Shown: one piece after another, positions 45,269-55,200 of the stretch
Layout of the letters: each line of letters starts with the position of its first letter
Numbering within the stretch: the first letter of the stretch is position 1
Assembly (NCBI GenBank): GCA_029259745.1
Contig: JAJDEO010000061.1
Location: 62,001-126,000 of the forward strand
From: Planctomycetota bacterium
Lineage (GTDB): Bacteria > Planctomycetota > B15-G4
Direction: 5' to 3'
Length of the DNA stretch: 64,000 nt
Position numbers and translations under genes: made by a program
Notes under the pieces: generated by a model
What the model saw: the letters and a program-made list of their open reading frames with translations, nothing else
What the model was told of the DNA's origin: nothing
Databases searched by the model: none

Positions 45269-46194
45269 TGGCTGTCTATGATCGCAGCTACACGCGCTGG
45301 GACGGTGACCGCAACGCGCGCGTCGACGGTGTCTCCGTCATCGCGGCCGCGGGCGTGCGCCAGGGCGTCGCGAACTTCTTCAAGCGCAAGATCCCGGCCG
45401 TCATCGTCACGCTGATGTCGTTCGCGCTGTTCCTCGGCGGCCTGCTCGTCATCTTCGGGCGCTACTACGTGATGTCGAACCCCGACCTCGCGAGTTCCGA
45501 CTTCGCGCAGGACCTGTTCGGCAGCGACGAGTTCAACCGCATGACGCAGGTCAGCGGACGCACGATGTACCAGTACCTGATCATCTCGCAGTCGATCTGG
45601 GCTGGCATCGCGTGCATCGCCATGGGGGCGGGGCTGATCGCCAACGACCGCCGCATGAACGCGCTCGAGCTGTATCTGAGCCGCCCGGTCACGACGCGTC
45701 AGTACCTGCTCGGCAAGTTCGGCGCCGTCGGGTTCTTCGTTGCGCTTGTCACGCTCGTTCCCGCAACCGTGCTCGTGCTCGCGCAGATGTCCGTGTCTTT
45801 GGGCGTCGAGGGCGAGATGCAGAGGTTGTTCGAAGTGCTCTGGCGCACGGTGTTGGCCGGCGTCGTGATCGTCACCGTGCCATCGCTGCTCGTGCTCGCG
45901 ATGTCGAGCATCTCGCGCCAGGCACGCAGCGCGGCCATCATGCTGCTCGCGTTCGTCTTCCTGCTCGACGTCGTGCTTGCGACGGCGCTGCAGGATGCGT
46001 TCGGCAATGACCAATACTTCCTGCTGTCGATCCTCTTCAACATCAACCAGACCGTCGCATGGATCCTCGGCGCGACTGAATATCAGCTGGCCAGCGTGCC
46101 GATCGAACGATCGATCGCGATCCTCGTCGGGTGGTGCATACTGAGCGTCGTCATCATCTTGCGACGCGTGCGTCCCGTGGAGGTGGTGGCATGA
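45268..46194 (+). CDS. ABC-2 type transporter permease
   Basis: Protein of 308 residues with about six membrane segments (for example VIVTLMSFALFLGGLLVIF, IWAGIACIAMGAGLIA, FFVALVTLVPATVLVLAQM, ILVGWCILSVVII). Between segments two and three is NDRRMNALELYLSRPVTTRQYLLGKF, the coupling-helix pattern typical of ABC-2 permeases. Start and stop overlap the flanking ATPase genes by 1 and 4 bases. The substrate is unknown. Confidence 0.88.
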   Translation: MAVYDRSYTRWDGDRNARVDGVSVIAAAGVRQGVANFFKRKIPAVIVTLMSFALFLGGLLVIFGRYYVMSNPDLASSDFAQDLFGSDEFNRMTQVSGRTMYQYLIISQSIWAGIACIAMGAGLIANDRRMNALELYLSRPVTTRQYLLGKFGAVGFFVALVTLVPATVLVLAQMSVSLGVEGEMQRLFEVLWRTVLAGVVIVTVPSLLVLAMSSISRQARSAAIMLLAFVFLLDVVLATALQDAFGNDQYFLLSILFNINQTVAWILGATEYQLASVPIERSIAILVGWCILSVVIILRRVRPVEVVA

Positions 46195-47117
46195 GTCGCG
46201 CGAAGGTACAGCTCGATCGCGTGTCGCGTTGGTACGGCGACGTCATGGCGCTCAACGGCGTGTCGCTGACGCTCGACGGCGGTGTGACGGGGCTGCTCGG
46301 CCCGAACGGCGCCGGCAAGTCGACGATGATCCGCCTCGTCGTCGGGCTCTCGAGTCCGGGCGACGGTTCCGTGACGCTCGACGGTGAGCCGGTCCGAAAC
46401 AACCTCGGCGCCCTGGCGCGCATCGGCTACGTGGCTGACGGCGACGGGATCTACGAGGAACTCACGGCGCGCAGATTCCTCACCGACCAAGCAATGCTGC
46501 GCGGTTTCCGCGGTGGCGAAGCCGGCAAGCGCGCCGAAGAGGTGCTCGAGCGTGTCGGGTTGTCGGCGGCAATCGACCAGCGCATCGGCGGGTTCAGCAA
46601 AGGCATGCGTCAGCGCGCGAAACTGGCCCAGGCCATGCTTCACGACCCCGACGTCCTCGTGCTCGACGAGCCACTCACGGGGCTCGACCCCGTGATGCGC
46701 CGCGACTTCATCCGCGTCGTGCGCGAACTCGGCGAGGACGACGTCACGATCCTCGTCTCGAGCCACGTGCTCCACGAAGTGGAGGCGATGACGAACCGCG
46801 TCGTACTGATCCACCACGGCCAGGTGCTCGCCGAAGGCACGGTTCGCGAGATTCGCGACGTGCTCGAAAGCCATGCGCGCCGGATCCGATTCGATGTCGC
46901 CGACCCCAAGGCGCTCGGTGCTCGGCTGCTCGGCGAGGCCGGCGACGTCGTGCTTTCGCTCGGTATCGCCGACAACGGGCTGATCGTCGAGACCATGCGT
47001 CCGGCGCCGCTGTGCAGCCTCGTGCAGGACTGGGTCGTCGACGGCTCGCTGCACGTCGAGTCGATCTCGGCGCTCGACGAGGACCTCGGTTCCGTCTTCG
47101 AGTACCTCGTCCGATGA
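46191..47117 (+). CDS. ABC transporter ATP-binding protein
   Basis: Second cassette ATPase of the cluster, 308 residues: Walker A GPNGAGKS (37-44), signature FSKGMRQRAKLAQAMLHDP, Walker B VLVLDEPLTGLDP and His in VSSHVLHE. The C-terminal region (RRIRFDVADPKALGARLL onward) is an extra domain as in the first ATPase. The ATG overlaps the stop of the first permease. Forty-three bases separate it from the last permease. The two ATPase/permease pairs could form one heteromeric exporter or two related ones. Confidence 0.92.
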   Translation: MSRAKVQLDRVSRWYGDVMALNGVSLTLDGGVTGLLGPNGAGKSTMIRLVVGLSSPGDGSVTLDGEPVRNNLGALARIGYVADGDGIYEELTARRFLTDQAMLRGFRGGEAGKRAEEVLERVGLSAAIDQRIGGFSKGMRQRAKLAQAMLHDPDVLVLDEPLTGLDPVMRRDFIRVVRELGEDDVTILVSSHVLHEVEAMTNRVVLIHHGQVLAEGTVREIRDVLESHARRIRFDVADPKALGARLLGEAGDVVLSLGIADNGLIVETMRPAPLCSLVQDWVVDGSLHVESISALDEDLGSVFEYLVR

Positions 47118-47160
47118 CAATCTCCAGCACACCGACCGCACCTGACGGAAGGACCGCCCG

Positions 47161-48060
47161 ATGAGTGACGCTCCAACGATTCGCGCCGGAAAGATGACCG
47201 GTGAAGCGCGCCGCTCCACGGGGACTCGCCCGCCGTCGCCCACCGGCATCGCAGCCGCGCTCGTCGCGATGCGGACCACGCGTGTCGGCAGCCTCCGCGG
47301 ACGTCGCCTCGTCGGCATGCTCGTCGTGGTCGGCCTCCCGCTCCTCGTCCAGGCTCTCGTGCTGGCTCTCGGCGACGGCCGCGCCGGTGGGTACGACCGG
47401 TTCATCAACTGGGTCGAGGGTGCCTATCTCGGCAAGGTCGTGCCGCTCGTTTGCGTGTTCGTCGGAACCGCGTGTCTCGGCGACGAATGGGAATCGGGCA
47501 CAGCCCCCTTCCTCGTAGGCACGCCGCTGTCACGATTCTCGCTGGTGTTCGGGCGTTGGCTCGCGGCGTTGCGGCGTGCGCTCGTCCTCGTGCTGCCGTC
47601 CGTCGTCGGTCTGTACGTTCTCGCGCTGATCAACTTCGAGGGATCGATGGCGTACTACATCGAGAACCTCATGTGGGTCGTCTGGACGCTCACGCTGCTC
47701 GTCGCTGGCTACACCGCGACGTTCCTGTGCTTCGGTGTCGCACTGCGCCACTCGATCATGGCCTCGCTCGTGTTCCTCGCGATTCTCGAAGGGCTCGTGG
47801 CGCGCTTGCCGATCGGCGCGGCCGTCATCTCGCTCGGCTACCACGCACGCAACACGCTCTGGCAGACGACGCTCGACGACACGTTCCACGCCTGGGGCTT
47901 CGATGCGCTCGCCGAGCCCGCCACGAGCGTTCTCGGTTCACACATCGCCTTCGTCGTGTGGATCTTCGTCTTCCTGGGTGCGACGACGATGATCCTGCGC
48001 ACGAAGGAAAGTCGTGGGTCGGCCTCGGCTGCCGGTGACGCCGAAGGTGCCGGTGCCTGA
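47161..48060 (+). CDS. ABC-2 type transporter permease
   Basis: Protein of 299 residues with a basic hydrophilic N-terminus (about 50 residues) and roughly six membrane segments (LVGMLVVVGLPLLVQALVLAL, LVLPSVVGLYVLALI, LMWVVWTLTLLVAGYTATFLCFG, SIMASLVFLAILEGLVA and HIAFVVWIFVFLGATTMIL). The loop LGDEWESGTAPFLVGTPLSRFSLVFGRW is the ABC-2 pattern. It ends the transporter cluster; a hairpin at 48082-48110 follows. Confidence 0.86.
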   Translation: MSDAPTIRAGKMTGEARRSTGTRPPSPTGIAAALVAMRTTRVGSLRGRRLVGMLVVVGLPLLVQALVLALGDGRAGGYDRFINWVEGAYLGKVVPLVCVFVGTACLGDEWESGTAPFLVGTPLSRFSLVFGRWLAALRRALVLVLPSVVGLYVLALINFEGSMAYYIENLMWVVWTLTLLVAGYTATFLCFGVALRHSIMASLVFLAILEGLVARLPIGAAVISLGYHARNTLWQTTLDDTFHAWGFDALAEPATSVLGSHIAFVVWIFVFLGATTMILRTKESRGSASAAGDAEGAGA

Positions 48061-48375
48061 CCGGCCGCCTTCGCATCGGGACCCTCGCCGACTCCATCGA
48101 GTCGGCGGGGACCTGCGAGGAGCTCGCGACGATCTCCGTGAATAACCCGAGCCAAGACGTTAAGACAGAGTCATCTCGATCGGGGCGAGGGGACGAGCGG
48201 TCTCCTCGTCTGGATCGTCGAAGCGTGTGTGCACGCGCTGAACACCTCGATCGACACCGCGAGATCCCGACCTCTCGTTTGTCGCCCGCGTCATGGGTCC
48301 GTTCCTCCGATACCCCGCCTTGTCACGCGGTGTGACTCTTCGCTCCGTCGTGTCGTTCTCCCGCATGAGGGCGCC
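48061..48375. other. Non-coding region after the ABC cluster
   Basis: This holds the hairpin at 48082-48110 and then about 260 bases without coding evidence. Some promoter for the membrane protein starting at 48376 is expected, but no clear -35/-10 pair was identified. Confidence 0.4.
48082..48110 (+). terminator. Hairpin after the ABC transporter genes
   Basis: CGCCGACTC (48086-48094) and GAGTCGGCG (48099-48107) form nine perfect pairs around a CATC loop. The stem is extended by a U-G and two C-G pairs. It begins about 20 bases after the stop codon. No U-run follows, so it is a likely Rho-independent-like or RNA-stabilising structure rather than a proven terminator. Confidence 0.55.
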
Positions 48376-48861
48376 ATGACGACACCATCCGTCTCGCCCG
48401 TCCGCGACACGCGCGCGCCGCGCTGGCTCGCGACGGGGCTCAGTGTCGTGTTCGGGATGGCGTCCGGCGGACTCATCGCCCTCGGTGCCGCGCTCATCGT
48501 CCTCTGGGGTGATGGTGAACCGACGGCGCCATTGGTGCTCACGACGTTCTTGCTCGGTGGGGCAGCCTCGGCGGTGTTCTTCATCGGGGGCACTGCGCAG
48601 GCCTCGCGCGTCATCGCGCGCGCCGGACTCACCGGTGCTGGCGAGTGGGCCGTGATCTCGCTGCTCGGGCTCGCGGTTCCTGTTTCGGAAGCGGCCGCGC
48701 GCACAGCCGACGTCGCACCACCCCCGATCACGTGGATGCTCGCGCACAGCCTCGTCCCGATCACGCAGGGCTTCGGGCCATTCGTCGCCGCGCTGACGAG
48801 TTTGCTCGTCGGGATCCTGGGCCTGCTCGCGGCACGCGCGGCCTTGATCCGCGAACGTTAG
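48376..48861 (+). CDS. Hypothetical membrane protein
   Basis: Protein of 161 residues with four predicted membrane segments (about 17-40, 46-68, 92-106 and 132-155). Short loops, including a possible extracytoplasmic one with PPPITWMLAHS, connect them. No family was recognised. The ATG at 48376 is preceded by GAGG about 7 bases upstream; the longer frame to 48229 would add a non-conserved Arg-rich stretch. Its 3' end is convergent with the agmatinase gene. Confidence 0.6.
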   Translation: MTTPSVSPVRDTRAPRWLATGLSVVFGMASGGLIALGAALIVLWGDGEPTAPLVLTTFLLGGAASAVFFIGGTAQASRVIARAGLTGAGEWAVISLLGLAVPVSEAAARTADVAPPPITWMLAHSLVPITQGFGPFVAALTSLLVGILGLLAARAALIRER

Positions 48862-48978
48862 CAGCCTCTTGAAGCACGGCTCCGCGTGCGATGTGCGTGA
48901 CCGTGTCTTCGAGAAGCGGCCTTTGCGACCGGCACGGTGCTTCTGACCAGGCTTGGTCGTTGAGGCGTCAGTGGCCGG

Positions 48979-49860
48979 TCAGCGCGACGGCTCGAGGACG
49001 AAGTAGGCAATCATCTTGGCGGCCAGCCGCGCTGCGAGGAACTCGCTCGGTCGACTGTACTCGTGCGGTGCCAGTTCGCAGATGTCGGCGCCGACGACGC
49101 GGCAGTGGCGTCCGACGGTGTGCAGCAGCAGCGTGACGTCGTTCCACGACAAGCCGCCGGGTTCGGGAGTGCCTGTTGCCGGAACGATCGCGGGGTCGAA
49201 GCCGTCGAGGTCGACGGTGACGAAGACGGGGCGGTCGACGAGGTCGGCGAGGACGTCGCGGTGGTAGGCCGTGCGGCCGATGACGTTGCGCGCCCAGTGC
49301 ACGGTCATGTCGCGCTCGTCGACGAGGGCCGCCTCTGCGCGGCTGCAGCTGCGCATCCCGACCTGTACGAGCGGGACGCCGGCCTCGACGAAGCGCGCCG
49401 CGATGCAGGCGTGGTTGTGCTTGCTGCCGTCGTACTCATCGCGCAGGTCGAGGTGGGCGTCGATCTGGAGCACGGCGAGGTCGGGGTGACGCTCGTGCAG
49501 CGCCGCGAACTGACCGTACGTGATCGAGTGCTCACCGCCGACGCCGAGCACCCAATGGCCGCGGTCGAGCATCGTGCGATGGGTCGCGAGAAGCGCCGTC
49601 GCCATCTCCTCGGGCGCGAGCGCCCCGAAGGCGGCCGCGTCCTCGGGGCGCCAGGTCGTATAGCTCAGCGTCTCGAGATCTCGGCTCGTCTCCTCGTCCC
49701 AGGTCTCGACGGCACCCGACGCCGCCAACATGGCCTCAGGGCCGCGGTCGGCGCCCTTTCCGAAGGTGCTCGTCAGATCGTACGGGGCGCAGACGACGGC
49801 CACCTGGGCCTCGCTGCCGGCGTCCTCGAGTCCGAGGAATGTGCTCTTCTCGCTGCTCAT
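48979..49860 (-). CDS. speB: Agmatinase/arginase family hydrolase
   Basis: Ureohydrolase of 293 residues with a complete two-manganese site: GGEHSI (His111), DAHLDLRD (Asp134, His136, Asp138) and the D-x-D-x-x-D-P motif TVDLDGFDPAIVPATGTPEPGG. The TGTPEPGG stretch favours agmatinase (agmatine to putrescine and urea) over arginase. It is cytoplasmic. The ATG at 49860 gives a normal length; an in-frame ATG 36 bases upstream is less likely. tRNA-Gln lies about 105 bases upstream on the other strand. Confidence 0.87.
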   Translation of the reverse strand: MSSEKSTFLGLEDAGSEAQVAVVCAPYDLTSTFGKGADRGPEAMLAASGAVETWDEETSRDLETLSYTTWRPEDAAAFGALAPEEMATALLATHRTMLDRGHWVLGVGGEHSITYGQFAALHERHPDLAVLQIDAHLDLRDEYDGSKHNHACIAARFVEAGVPLVQVGMRSCSRAEAALVDERDMTVHWARNVIGRTAYHRDVLADLVDRPVFVTVDLDGFDPAIVPATGTPEPGGLSWNDVTLLLHTVGRHCRVVGADICELAPHEYSRPSEFLAARLAAKMIAYFVLEPSR

Positions 49861-49964
49861 GGCCGCAGCATCCCGAAGCGACACCCCGCCTGGCAAGTCA
49901 CCCCGGTTGACTCAGGCCGCCGCATCCGCATACTCCGCGATCCAGGTGGCACATCTGTCGCTGC

Positions 49965-50038
49965 TCCCGAATCGTCCAATGGCAGGACTCCGGATTCTGG
50001 TTCCGGCAATCTAGGTTCGACCCCTAGTTCGGGAACCA
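49965..50038 (+). tRNA. tRNA-Gln (CTG)
   Basis: Cloverleaf of 74 nt. Acceptor TCCCGAA (49965-49971) pairs with TTCGGGA (50028-50034), followed by discriminator A and encoded CCA (50036-50038). Anticodon stem CCGGA/TCCGG frames the loop TTCTGGT with anticodon CTG at 49997-49999. The T-arm carries GGTTCGACCCC. Confidence 0.95.
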
Positions 50039-50200
50039 CTCTCGCGCAGCGCGCTGAGTGGGGCCGTCCGCGCCATTCCGGGCACGGGTGTCCACGGCCC
50101 GCCGAGCCGCTGTCCGTTGAGTGGCTCGTGCGCGTCGCTGACGACGGATGACATCCGCGCGCGCGGCCTCGCCCCCGAGCCGACGCGCGCTCTGTCGGCG

Positions 50201-51475
50201 TCACGGAACCTCGATCTCCGCGGCCTCGCCGGGCACGGCGCCCAGCCACGGGTCGTCGATGCCGGTCTGCGACAGCACGGCGGCCGACGCCGTGAGCGAT
50301 CGCGTCGGAGTTCTCGCCAGCGTGACACTCACTTGGCGGATGACGTCGTGCGCTTCGGTTTGCGTGTACGTGCTTGTGCCCGCGAGACTGAACGGGACGG
50401 TGTAGGCGATCTCTTGGAACGACGTCGTCGCCGTGTTGGGCGAGTACGACGTCGCCTCCGTGCCCGACGACGACGTGCGCGTGAAGAGCGCGATGGCTCC
50501 GTAGCCCTCGGTCTCGAGCGTGAGGACGTAGGAGCGGCCCGGCTCGATGACGGCGCCCATGTCGGACAGGTCGATCGTGAAACCACTCGTCGGGATGGTG
50601 ACGATGAGACCGACGTCCGGGTGGTTCTTCCACCAGCCGTAGGCGGCGCCCTGCGGCGGTTCGATCGTCTCGCCCGTCGTCTCCTCGATCCAGTAGTAGC
50701 CGTTCGTCGGGAGGTTATCGAGGGACGAGACGCGCTGGGCGAGGGCCGGGCCGTAGGGGATCGCGTTGCCCGGGCCGCGCGACTCGTACAGCGTGGCCTT
50801 GAGGTCGCCGATGGGTGTCGAGCCGTTCGGCGGGTCGTCGTAGAGGTGCCAGAACTGGTGATCGGCGAGGTCGATCTTGTCGATCATGAGCGCGAGATCG
50901 TTGATCGTCGCCGACAGTCGGCGTTCTTGAACGCCTTCAACCTGGTTGACCGACACGGGTGCCTCCGCCGAGACGAAGAACCCGACGCCAACCGCCTCAC
51001 CGGGCTGGAGAACCATGCCGTTCACCAAGCCTCCGCCGCTCGTCGTCCACCACGTGTCCTCGACATCGATCTCGGGCGCCTCGCGGTAGCGCGCCGTCGT
51101 CTGCGCCATGATGTCGAAGGTGGCGAGGTTGTCCACGAGCACGCCGCTGGCGCCCGACGGACGCGTGACGGTCAGCGCGCCGTTGTCGTAGGAGTACGCC
51201 GTGACTTCGCCGGTCGCCGTCTCGACGGAGAGCGACGTCGAGTTCGGCTGCGTCACGACCCAGGCGCTGCGCACGAGGTCGGCGAGCTCGTTCGAAACCT
51301 TCTCCAGGGTGTCATCGGCGTTGTCGTTCGCGTAGGCGACCTGCCCGGCGAACAGATTCGACGTCATGGCGAGAGCGGTCAGGATCAACGCACTCATCGC
51401 AGCGGCGAACATGAGCTCGATCAACGTTGCGCCGCGCTGTGGACGCGCGGCGGTCCTGCGTGTGGGGTTTTGCAT
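50201..51475 (-). CDS. Prepilin-like exported protein
   Basis: Protein of 424 residues with a type IV prepilin N-terminus: short basic leader, then RGATLIELMFAAAMSALILTALAM, with the Gly/Ala cleavage site and Glu at mature position 5. The remaining ~390 residues are beta-rich and much larger than a major pilin, as in PulJ-like minor pseudopilins or planctomycete prepilin-type proteins. No other pilus or type II secretion gene is nearby. The ATG at 51475 was chosen because the leader should be short. Confidence 0.75.
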   Translation of the reverse strand: MQNPTRRTAARPQRGATLIELMFAAAMSALILTALAMTSNLFAGQVAYANDNADDTLEKVSNELADLVRSAWVVTQPNSTSLSVETATGEVTAYSYDNGALTVTRPSGASGVLVDNLATFDIMAQTTARYREAPEIDVEDTWWTTSGGGLVNGMVLQPGEAVGVGFFVSAEAPVSVNQVEGVQERRLSATINDLALMIDKIDLADHQFWHLYDDPPNGSTPIGDLKATLYESRGPGNAIPYGPALAQRVSSLDNLPTNGYYWIEETTGETIEPPQGAAYGWWKNHPDVGLIVTIPTSGFTIDLSDMGAVIEPGRSYVLTLETEGYGAIALFTRTSSSGTEATSYSPNTATTSFQEIAYTVPFSLAGTSTYTQTEAHDVIRQVSVTLARTPTRSLTASAAVLSQTGIDDPWLGAVPGEAAEIEVP

Positions 51476-51729
51476 GGCGAGTGTCTTTCGGAATCCCTTC
51501 TTCGGCTTCGCCGTGGGGCGAGTTGACCCGAGGCAGCTGCGGGCTCCGTCATCGAAATGCCTGCGTTGCATCTGTGCGGGCTTGTCGATCACTTGCCAAA
51601 CCGTCACTCAACATGCCGATGCACGGAACGCGCACGGCGAGCGTTCCAGCGGATGGCTCTGCTGGGATAGGGTGGATGCGGGCGCTGCACGGTGGCGCCC
51701 GTCCGGAGGGCTTACGGAGTCGCCCAGGC

Positions 51730-52149
51730 ATGATCCAGTCGCAACACGTTCTCTCGGTGCGCACGCCAGGCCGCGGGCTCTTCGACATCTCGGCGCGCGT
51801 CGGCGAGGCCGTCGACGCCGCCGGCATCGCGACCGGCCTGGCGGTTGTCTTCTGCACGCACACCTCGTGCAGCCTGCTCATCCAGGAGAACGCCGACCCT
51901 TCGGCGCGGAGCGACCTCCTCGACTGGCTCGAGCGCCTCGCACCCGACGGCGACCCGCACTACACCCACACGGCCGAGGGGCCCGACGACATGCCCTCGC
52001 ACCTGCGCGCGGCTGTGACGAAGACGAGCGAGACGATCCCGATCGTCGACGGACGCCTCGCGCTCGGCACGTGGCAGGGGCTCTTTCTCGCCGAGCACCG
52101 CACGATGGCCCACACGCGCCGCATCGTCGTGCACATCACCGGCGTCTGA
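51730..52149 (+). CDS. yjbQ: YjbQ family protein (UPF0047)
   Basis: Protein of 139 residues matching the YjbQ/UPF0047 family: FCTHTSCSLLIQENADPSAR, YTHTAEGPDDMPSHLRAAV and ALGTWQGLFLAEHR, with conserved His residues that form the proposed active site. E. coli YjbQ has weak thiamine phosphate synthase activity, but the main function is not settled. It is cytoplasmic and a single-gene unit, convergent with the SdrD-B-like gene, with a strong hairpin between them. Confidence 0.9.
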   Translation: MIQSQHVLSVRTPGRGLFDISARVGEAVDAAGIATGLAVVFCTHTSCSLLIQENADPSARSDLLDWLERLAPDGDPHYTHTAEGPDDMPSHLRAAVTKTSETIPIVDGRLALGTWQGLFLAEHRTMAHTRRIVVHITGV

Positions 52150-52170
52150 GCCGCGGCACCGGAATGACGA

Positions 52171-52206
52171 CAGGGGCCGCGATGCGTGAAAGCATCGCGA
52201 CCCCTG
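52171..52206. terminator. Strong hairpin between convergent genes
   Basis: The arms 52171-52185 (CAGGGGCCGCGATGC) and 52192-52206 (GCATCGCGACCCCTG) pair at 14 of 15 positions around the six-base loop GTGAAA. It lies 22 bases after the yjbQ stop and 32 bases from the convergent gene end at 52238. It is a good bidirectional terminator candidate, although no U-tract is seen. Confidence 0.65.
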
Positions 52207-52237
52207 CCAGGTCAAACGAAGGTTCTGACGGTGAGCG

Positions 52238-55200
52238 TCAGTCGTCGACCACCGCGCTACCGACCAAGACCAGCGAACCGAACTGATCACCGAGGTTGAG
52301 CGGCTGCGAACAGGAAGTGTGGAACTCGATCTCCTGCAGCACGTTGCCGTTCAGGCTCTTGATGGTGACGAACGTGGCCGAACCGAACTTCGACTCGCCG
52401 GCATTCGCCGTATCGAGGACGAACTCCTCGCCGAGGGCGACGTCGCCCTCGAACCAGACCTTGTTCGAATCCTTGAAGGCCTTGATGTGCACGACCGGCG
52501 CGAACGCCGGATCGCCGTCACACTCGACCTTGTCGGGGTTCTGCGTCGTCGACGTGGCCGCACAGCTCTCGCCGGTGTAGACCATCGTGAGCTGCGTCGG
52601 CTTCGGACCGCCGTTGCCGCACACGACGTTGCTCGTGTCACAGAAGAAACCGCCGTTCTTGCTCGCGCCGGCGATCACGGTGAAGTCACCGAACACCGAG
52701 CCGACACCGATCGGAATCGAGCAGCTCGTGTGAATCTCGAGGAACTCCTGACCGTTCGTGAAGAGCTTCATCTTCGAGCCGAACGTGCTCTCGGACGGAT
52801 GGTGGACGATCGTGAAGAGTTCGCCGGGCTGCAAGATCCCGTCGAACACGACGTTGCTATCCTTGTCCTTGATCACGACGTCGAGGGCGTCATCTCCTCC
52901 GTAGAGCAGTGAGAGCTCTGTGACCTTGCCGTCGCATTCGCCGCACGCGCCAAAACCGAAGTCGAGGCTCAGGTCCATGTCGCCGTTCGTGGCGAGCGTG
53001 GTCGTTGCCGGACTGCAGTTGCTATCGAGTTCGGCGTCGTTGCCAAGCTCGCAGAGCACGGGGGCGAGGTTGCTCGGAACCGTCGAAGTGTCGACTTCGA
53101 CGCTGTACGTCCCGGCGCAAAGACCTTCGAACACGTAGAAGCCTGCGGAATCCGTCATGGTCATCCCGATGACGTTGCCGTCGGCGTCGAGCAATGACAC
53201 CTTCACACCTTCGAGCCCGATGTCGCCGGCGCTCTGGAGGCTGTCGCCATCGACATCCTTGAAGATGTAGTCGCCGATGAGCCCCGAGCATTCGACGACG
53301 AAGCAGAAGTCGGCGTCGAGGAACGCATCCCCGGGGTCGAGTGACATCGAGACATCCGTCGGGCAGACGCCGGGCGTCTTGTTCGGAACCGAACCGATGT
53401 CGACGGAGACGTTGCAGAGACCCGGGGGGACGTCCGTGAACAGGTAGAAACCGTCGCCGTCCGTGACCGTCGAGTCCTTGATGTCGTCGGCAGTTCCGAT
53501 GACACCGTCGGGACCGGCACACAGCAGCTTGATCACCGCACCCGCGATGCCGGGCTCGCCGATGTCCTGCACGCCGTTGTCGTTGTCGTCGCAGTAGACG
53601 GTGTCACCGACGGTGGCGGGCGTGACGTAGCAGAAGTCGGCATCGAGGAACGAGTCGTTCGCAGCGAGGTCCACGGCGAACTCGTCCGGGCACACGCCCG
53701 GAAGCTTGTCGTCGGGAACACTCGTGGGATCGACGGTCACCTTGCATGCGCCAGGCGGCAGTCCCATGAAGAGGTAGTTGCCGTTGGCATCCGTCGTTTG
53801 CGTGCCCTCGATGTCGTCGGTCGTGCCGAAGACGCCGTCGGGGCCCGCGCACAACAGATTCACCACGACGCCCGGAAGTCCCGGGTCGCCGGCGTCCTGG
53901 ACGCCGTTGTTGTTGTTGTCGCAGAAGACCGTGTCACCGATCTCGCTGGGCTTGTTCTCGAAGCAGAAGTCGGCGTCGAGGAACACATCGCCGGGGGCGA
54001 GTTCGGGCTTGAAGCTCGTCGGGCAGCTGCCCACCTGCTTGTCGTCCGGCACCGACATGACGTCGACACGCACGAGGCAGAGACCAGCCGGGACGTTCGT
54101 GAAGAGATACTTGCCGTTCGAGTCCGTCGACGTCGTGTCGATGAAGTCGTCGGCCGTGCCCATGACACCGTCCGGGCCTTCGCACTGCACGTTCACGATC
54201 ACGCCGGCGATACCGGGCTCACCGGCATCCTGCGTGCCGTTGCCGTTCGTGTCGCAGAAGACCGTGTCGCCGACCGTCGCCGGTTCGGGGGACGTGAAGC
54301 AGAAGTCGGCATCGAGGTTGACCTCGGCCGCCTCGAGCGTCACCAGGAGCTCGGTCGGGCAGGCACCTGCGACCTTGTCGTCCGGCACCGTCGAGACGTC
54401 GACCGAGACTTCGCACGAACCGGCGGGGATGCCCTCGAAGAGGTACATGCCGTCGGCGTCAGTCGTCGTGCTGTCGGTGTAGTCGTCCGCCGTGCCGAGG
54501 ACGCCGTCGGCGCCCGCGCAGGCAAGGTTGACCGTGACGTTTGCGATGCCCGGATCGCCGGGGTCCTGCACGCCATTGTCGTTGTTGTCGCAGAAGACCG
54601 TGTCGCCCAGCGTGGCGGGGACGGACACGAAGCAGAAGTCGGCGTCGAGGAACGACGCCCCGGGCTGAAGGTTGATGACGACCTCGAGCGGGCAGTCACC
54701 GGGGATCTTTCCGGGGGGTGCCGTCGCAGGGTTCACCGTCACCTTGCAGGCGCCGGGCGGAACGTCGGTGAAGAGGTAGTTGCCGTTGGCGTCCGTCATC
54801 GTGAAGGACGTGAAGTCGTCGGCGGTTCCGAGCACGCCATCGGTGCCGGCGCAGACGAGGTTGACGCCGACGCCTTCGATGCCAGGCTCACCGGCGTCTT
54901 GGACGCCATCGCCATCGAGGTCGCAGAAGACGCTGTCACCGATCTCGGCCGGCGTGATGAAGCAGAAGTCGGCGTCGAGGAACGCATCACCGGCGTCGAG
55001 CTGGAGGATGAACTCCAGCGGGCATTGGCCGAGGACCTTACCGTCCGGGACGGTCGTGGGGTCGACGGCGACGCGGCACACGTCGGGCTCGAGGTCGACG
55101 AACAGGTACTTACCGTTGTCGCCCGTGATGTTGAAGTTCGTGAAGTCGTCGGCTGTGCCGAGCACGTTGTCGGGGCCGGCGCACGTGAGCGTCACGAGCA

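Noticed and set aside
48270..48290. Possible fourth copy of the structured element (GAGATCCC with nearby ACCGCG)
   Set aside because: Spacing differs, no paired 28-nt arms flank it, and only a short block matches.
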